Part shown: piece by piece, positions 6,151 through 7,839 of the stretch | Layout of the letters: each line of letters opens with the position of its first letter | Numbering within the stretch: position 1 is the stretch's first letter | Source: Actinomycetes bacterium | Lineage (GTDB): Bacteria; Actinomycetota; Acidimicrobiia; Acidimicrobiales; Acidimicrobiaceae | Direction: 5' to 3' | DNA length: 7,839 nucleotides | NCBI GenBank assembly: GCA_021792075.1 | Contig: JAJYVK010000067.1 | Location: 1 to 7,839 of the forward strand | Notes under the pieces: generated by a model | What the model was told of the DNA's origin: nothing | Database searches by the model: none | What the model saw: the letters and a program-made list of their open reading frames with translations, nothing else | Position numbers and translations under genes: made by a program

Positions 6151-7839
6151 TCAACCTCCAAGAGGCAATGTGGTCGACGGCGACGTCGGCCTTGTCGTAG
6201 TGGTTGAGCCTATCGAGCCTTTTGCTTCTGTTGTGGTCGTTGACCCTGATTTTGGAATCGTTGTCGTAGTCGTCGATGTGGTGGTTGTGGTAGTAGGGGG
6301 TGGAACGGGGTGGAACCCAGGTATCGGAGGGTTTCTCCATACCTGCATTGCGTTCGGAATGGATGGGTGTTTCAGCCCAGGAAGACCGGAACCAAAGGCG
6401 GTGAGCACGTTCTCGGTTATTTTGACGACCGGAGCGATCGGGCAGCTTCCAAGAAATGATGGACATGGAGACCCGAGTGCCGCAACCCAGAGGTTGGTTC
6501 CAGTGGAGAAGACTCCAGCGCCGTTAGGAGTCGTATAGTAGCTCATGTCCGAGAAGCCGGGCTGATTCCGACACAGCACCGGCGAATTCGCCAGAAGTTG
6601 AAGGCTGCTCGGATAGGGGCTGTAGGGATCGAAGCCGTCGTATTCACTGCCGACAAGATTGTGAAGTCTTGATCCAAACTTCAGCCCGGTGTTGGCGAAG
6701 ATCCAGCTTGACGGGTCCGTTATCACCATGTCGTAGCGGACTGGGTTGCATGCGTATTGGATTCCGATGAGAGCGCTCTCCGGCCGTGGGTCAGGTCCGT
6801 CGGGCCAGTTCGTGGTTACCTGGGCGTTATTGATTCCGTTTAGGGGATCAAGGCTGGCCACGCGGTAATTGACCTCAATCCTGTCCGCCCCGAGAGAGGT
6901 GCTCTCGAATCTGATTCGCCTGAATATCGCATTTGCGCCGAGAAACATTAGGTTAGTTCCGTGCTGCTGGGCAACGGTCAAGGCGTGTCGCATCTCCGGT
7001 GAGTAGTACTCGTCGTGTCCAAGGGAGATCAAAACCCTGTGGTTCGAGATAAGGCTCGGCCGTTTTTGAAGATCGACGTCGGTAATATAAGTGACGTTCA
7101 GGCCCATCTTCTCAACCAGTGCCACCAGGGGAAGCTCGTTTCCGTAGAAGTCCGCTGCGCCCTGTCCAAAGTAATAGTCGTATGGTCGGTCGAAGGAGAC
7201 TTTGCTTGCACGGTCAGAGTATCCGTTGGGTCCGCTGTAAAGGTCGTAGCCGCCATAGAGGTTGTATGCCTGCCAGGTGGTAACGGAGTTGACGACCACT
7301 ACTGCAGCGTTTGACTGGTCATTTCGCACTGTGATCGGGACCCACTTCTGCGCGCCGTTATTTCCCACAAGTTTTAGGAGGTAGTCGCCGGGAAACCAGG
7401 ATGAGTTGGTCGTGATCGTCAGTGAGGGCTTCCAGCTGCACTCGACGGTGTTGCTAGGTTTCAAGACCGGGCAAGCTGGCTGGTCAGTGCCGGTTAGTTT
7501 AGGCGAGGTCCAAATTAGTCTTCCGAGAAGCCCCTGGTAATAACCCATTCTGTAAGCCTGGACCACATAGCTCTGCGATGTGGTGGAGACAAACAGCGTG
7601 AAGCTTCCACCCTGATTCACGCTGACCTTTGAGGCGTAACCTTCAATGTTGGTCGGCGTCTGGTTCCCGGTTATTCTCCAGGCGCTGGTGCCCGGTTTTG
7701 CGTTTTGTGCTGCAATTGCCGACGAGTAAAGAGACCCCGGTGCAGCCTTGTACGGGATTGTGGATGTCGTTGAACGAATTGTAGTTGTCGTGGTCTCGGA
7801 GGCTAACGCTGGCTTGGGTCTCGTCCCCTCAGGGAGTAG
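6151..7839 (-). CDS. Secreted N,N-dimethylformamidase beta-subunit-like protein with Thr-rich linkers, N-terminus missing
   Basis: The frame is open from the right edge to TGA at 6151-6153 (562 residues seen), so an internal GTG at 7620 is not the start. Residues about 50-505 match the large-subunit domain of N,N-dimethylformamidase: GTSAWRI (50-56), AYRMGYYQGLLGR (95-107), TWQAYNLYGGYDLYS (188-202), LISLGHDEYYSPEMR (270-284), GANAIFRRIRFE (301-312) and GSEYDGFDP (397-405). Characterised enzymes hold a mononuclear iron by Tyr and Glu residues and hydrolyse small amides; whether this protein keeps that activity cannot be decided. Thr-rich, low-complexity stretches flank the domain: SETTTTTIRSTTSTIP (14-29) and a Pro/Thr/Ser tail (513-562), such as exported, possibly glycosylated actinobacterial proteins carry. 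Several cysteines (122, 134, 364, 423, 459, 466) could form disulfides outside the cell. The tail has no LPXTG motif or membrane anchor; the signal peptide would lie beyond the window. It is convergent with the marR-type gene, with no evident shared regulation. Confidence 0.9.
   Translation of the reverse strand, partial: LLPEGTRPKPALASETTTTTIRSTTSTIPYKAAPGSLYSSAIAAQNAKPGTSAWRITGNQTPTNIEGYASKVSVNQGGSFTLFVSTTSQSYVVQAYRMGYYQGLLGRLIWTSPKLTGTDQPACPVLKPSNTVECSWKPSLTITTNSSWFPGDYLLKLVGNNGAQKWVPITVRNDQSNAAVVVVNSVTTWQAYNLYGGYDLYSGPNGYSDRASKVSFDRPYDYYFGQGAADFYGNELPLVALVEKMGLNVTYITDVDLQKRPSLISNHRVLISLGHDEYYSPEMRHALTVAQQHGTNLMFLGANAIFRRIRFESTSLGADRIEVNYRVASLDPLNGINNAQVTTNWPDGPDPRPESALIGIQYACNPVRYDMVITDPSSWIFANTGLKFGSRLHNLVGSEYDGFDPYSPYPSSLQLLANSPVLCRNQPGFSDMSYYTTPNGAGVFSTGTNLWVAALGSPCPSFLGSCPIAPVVKITENVLTAFGSGLPGLKHPSIPNAMQVWRNPPIPGFHPVPPPTTTTTTSTTTTTIPKSGSTTTTEAKGSIGSTTTTRPTSPSTTLPLGG

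Noticed and set aside
6140..6538. Plus-strand open frame rich in Val (VVVVVDVVVVVV).
   Set aside because: It is the antisense reading of the Thr-rich tail of the dimethylformamidase-like protein.
1..7839. CRISPR array, insertion sequence, integrase or attachment site.
   Set aside because: No regularly spaced direct repeats, terminal inverted repeats, transposase or integrase motifs were seen on either strand.

Overview
The window looks like a piece of an actinobacterial chromosome with fairly balanced base composition. The case rests on several points: a UvrD2-like helicase, an NfuA-type Fe-S carrier, a CCAEP-tail radical SAM enzyme, candidate leaderless GTG starts, and a secreted dimethylformamidase-like protein with long Thr-rich linkers. 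That Thr-rich style suggests Acidimicrobiia, but this is inference and not shown by any marker gene here.

Layout, left to right. (1) 1-1009, minus strand: the N-terminal 336 residues of a UvrD/PcrA-type superfamily 1 helicase, running off the left edge. (2) 1010-1474: no convincing intact gene; one frame stays open except for a single TAG, so a decayed gene is possible. (3) 1475-4104, minus strand: a two-gene operon of an ATP-grasp ligase (2881-4104) and a radical SAM protein with a CCAEP C-terminal tail (1475-2884), joined by an ATGA overlap. This is the most interesting part of the window. (4) 4105-4207: a divergent promoter region with mirrored TAGAAT elements. (5) 4208-4864, plus strand: an NfuA-like Fe-S cluster carrier. 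(6) 4900-4943: a perfect 18-bp-stem bidirectional terminator between convergent genes. (7) 4962-5519, minus strand: a YceI-family protein, divergent from (8) a MarR-family regulator (5585-6079, plus); the two share a short intergenic region with overlapping candidate -10 elements and a possible operator. (9) 6151-7839, minus strand: a secreted N,N-dimethylformamidase beta-subunit-like protein whose N-terminus lies beyond the right edge.

How the parts may work together. The ATP-grasp and radical SAM enzymes are almost certainly made together and probably act in one modification or small-molecule pathway whose product cannot be read from the sequence. The radical SAM enzyme needs a [4Fe-4S] cluster, and an Fe-S carrier gene is transcribed divergently from the same 103-bp region, so a functional link is plausible but unproven. 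MarR probably controls itself and yceI. The helicase and the dimethylformamidase-like protein appear to be unrelated neighbours.
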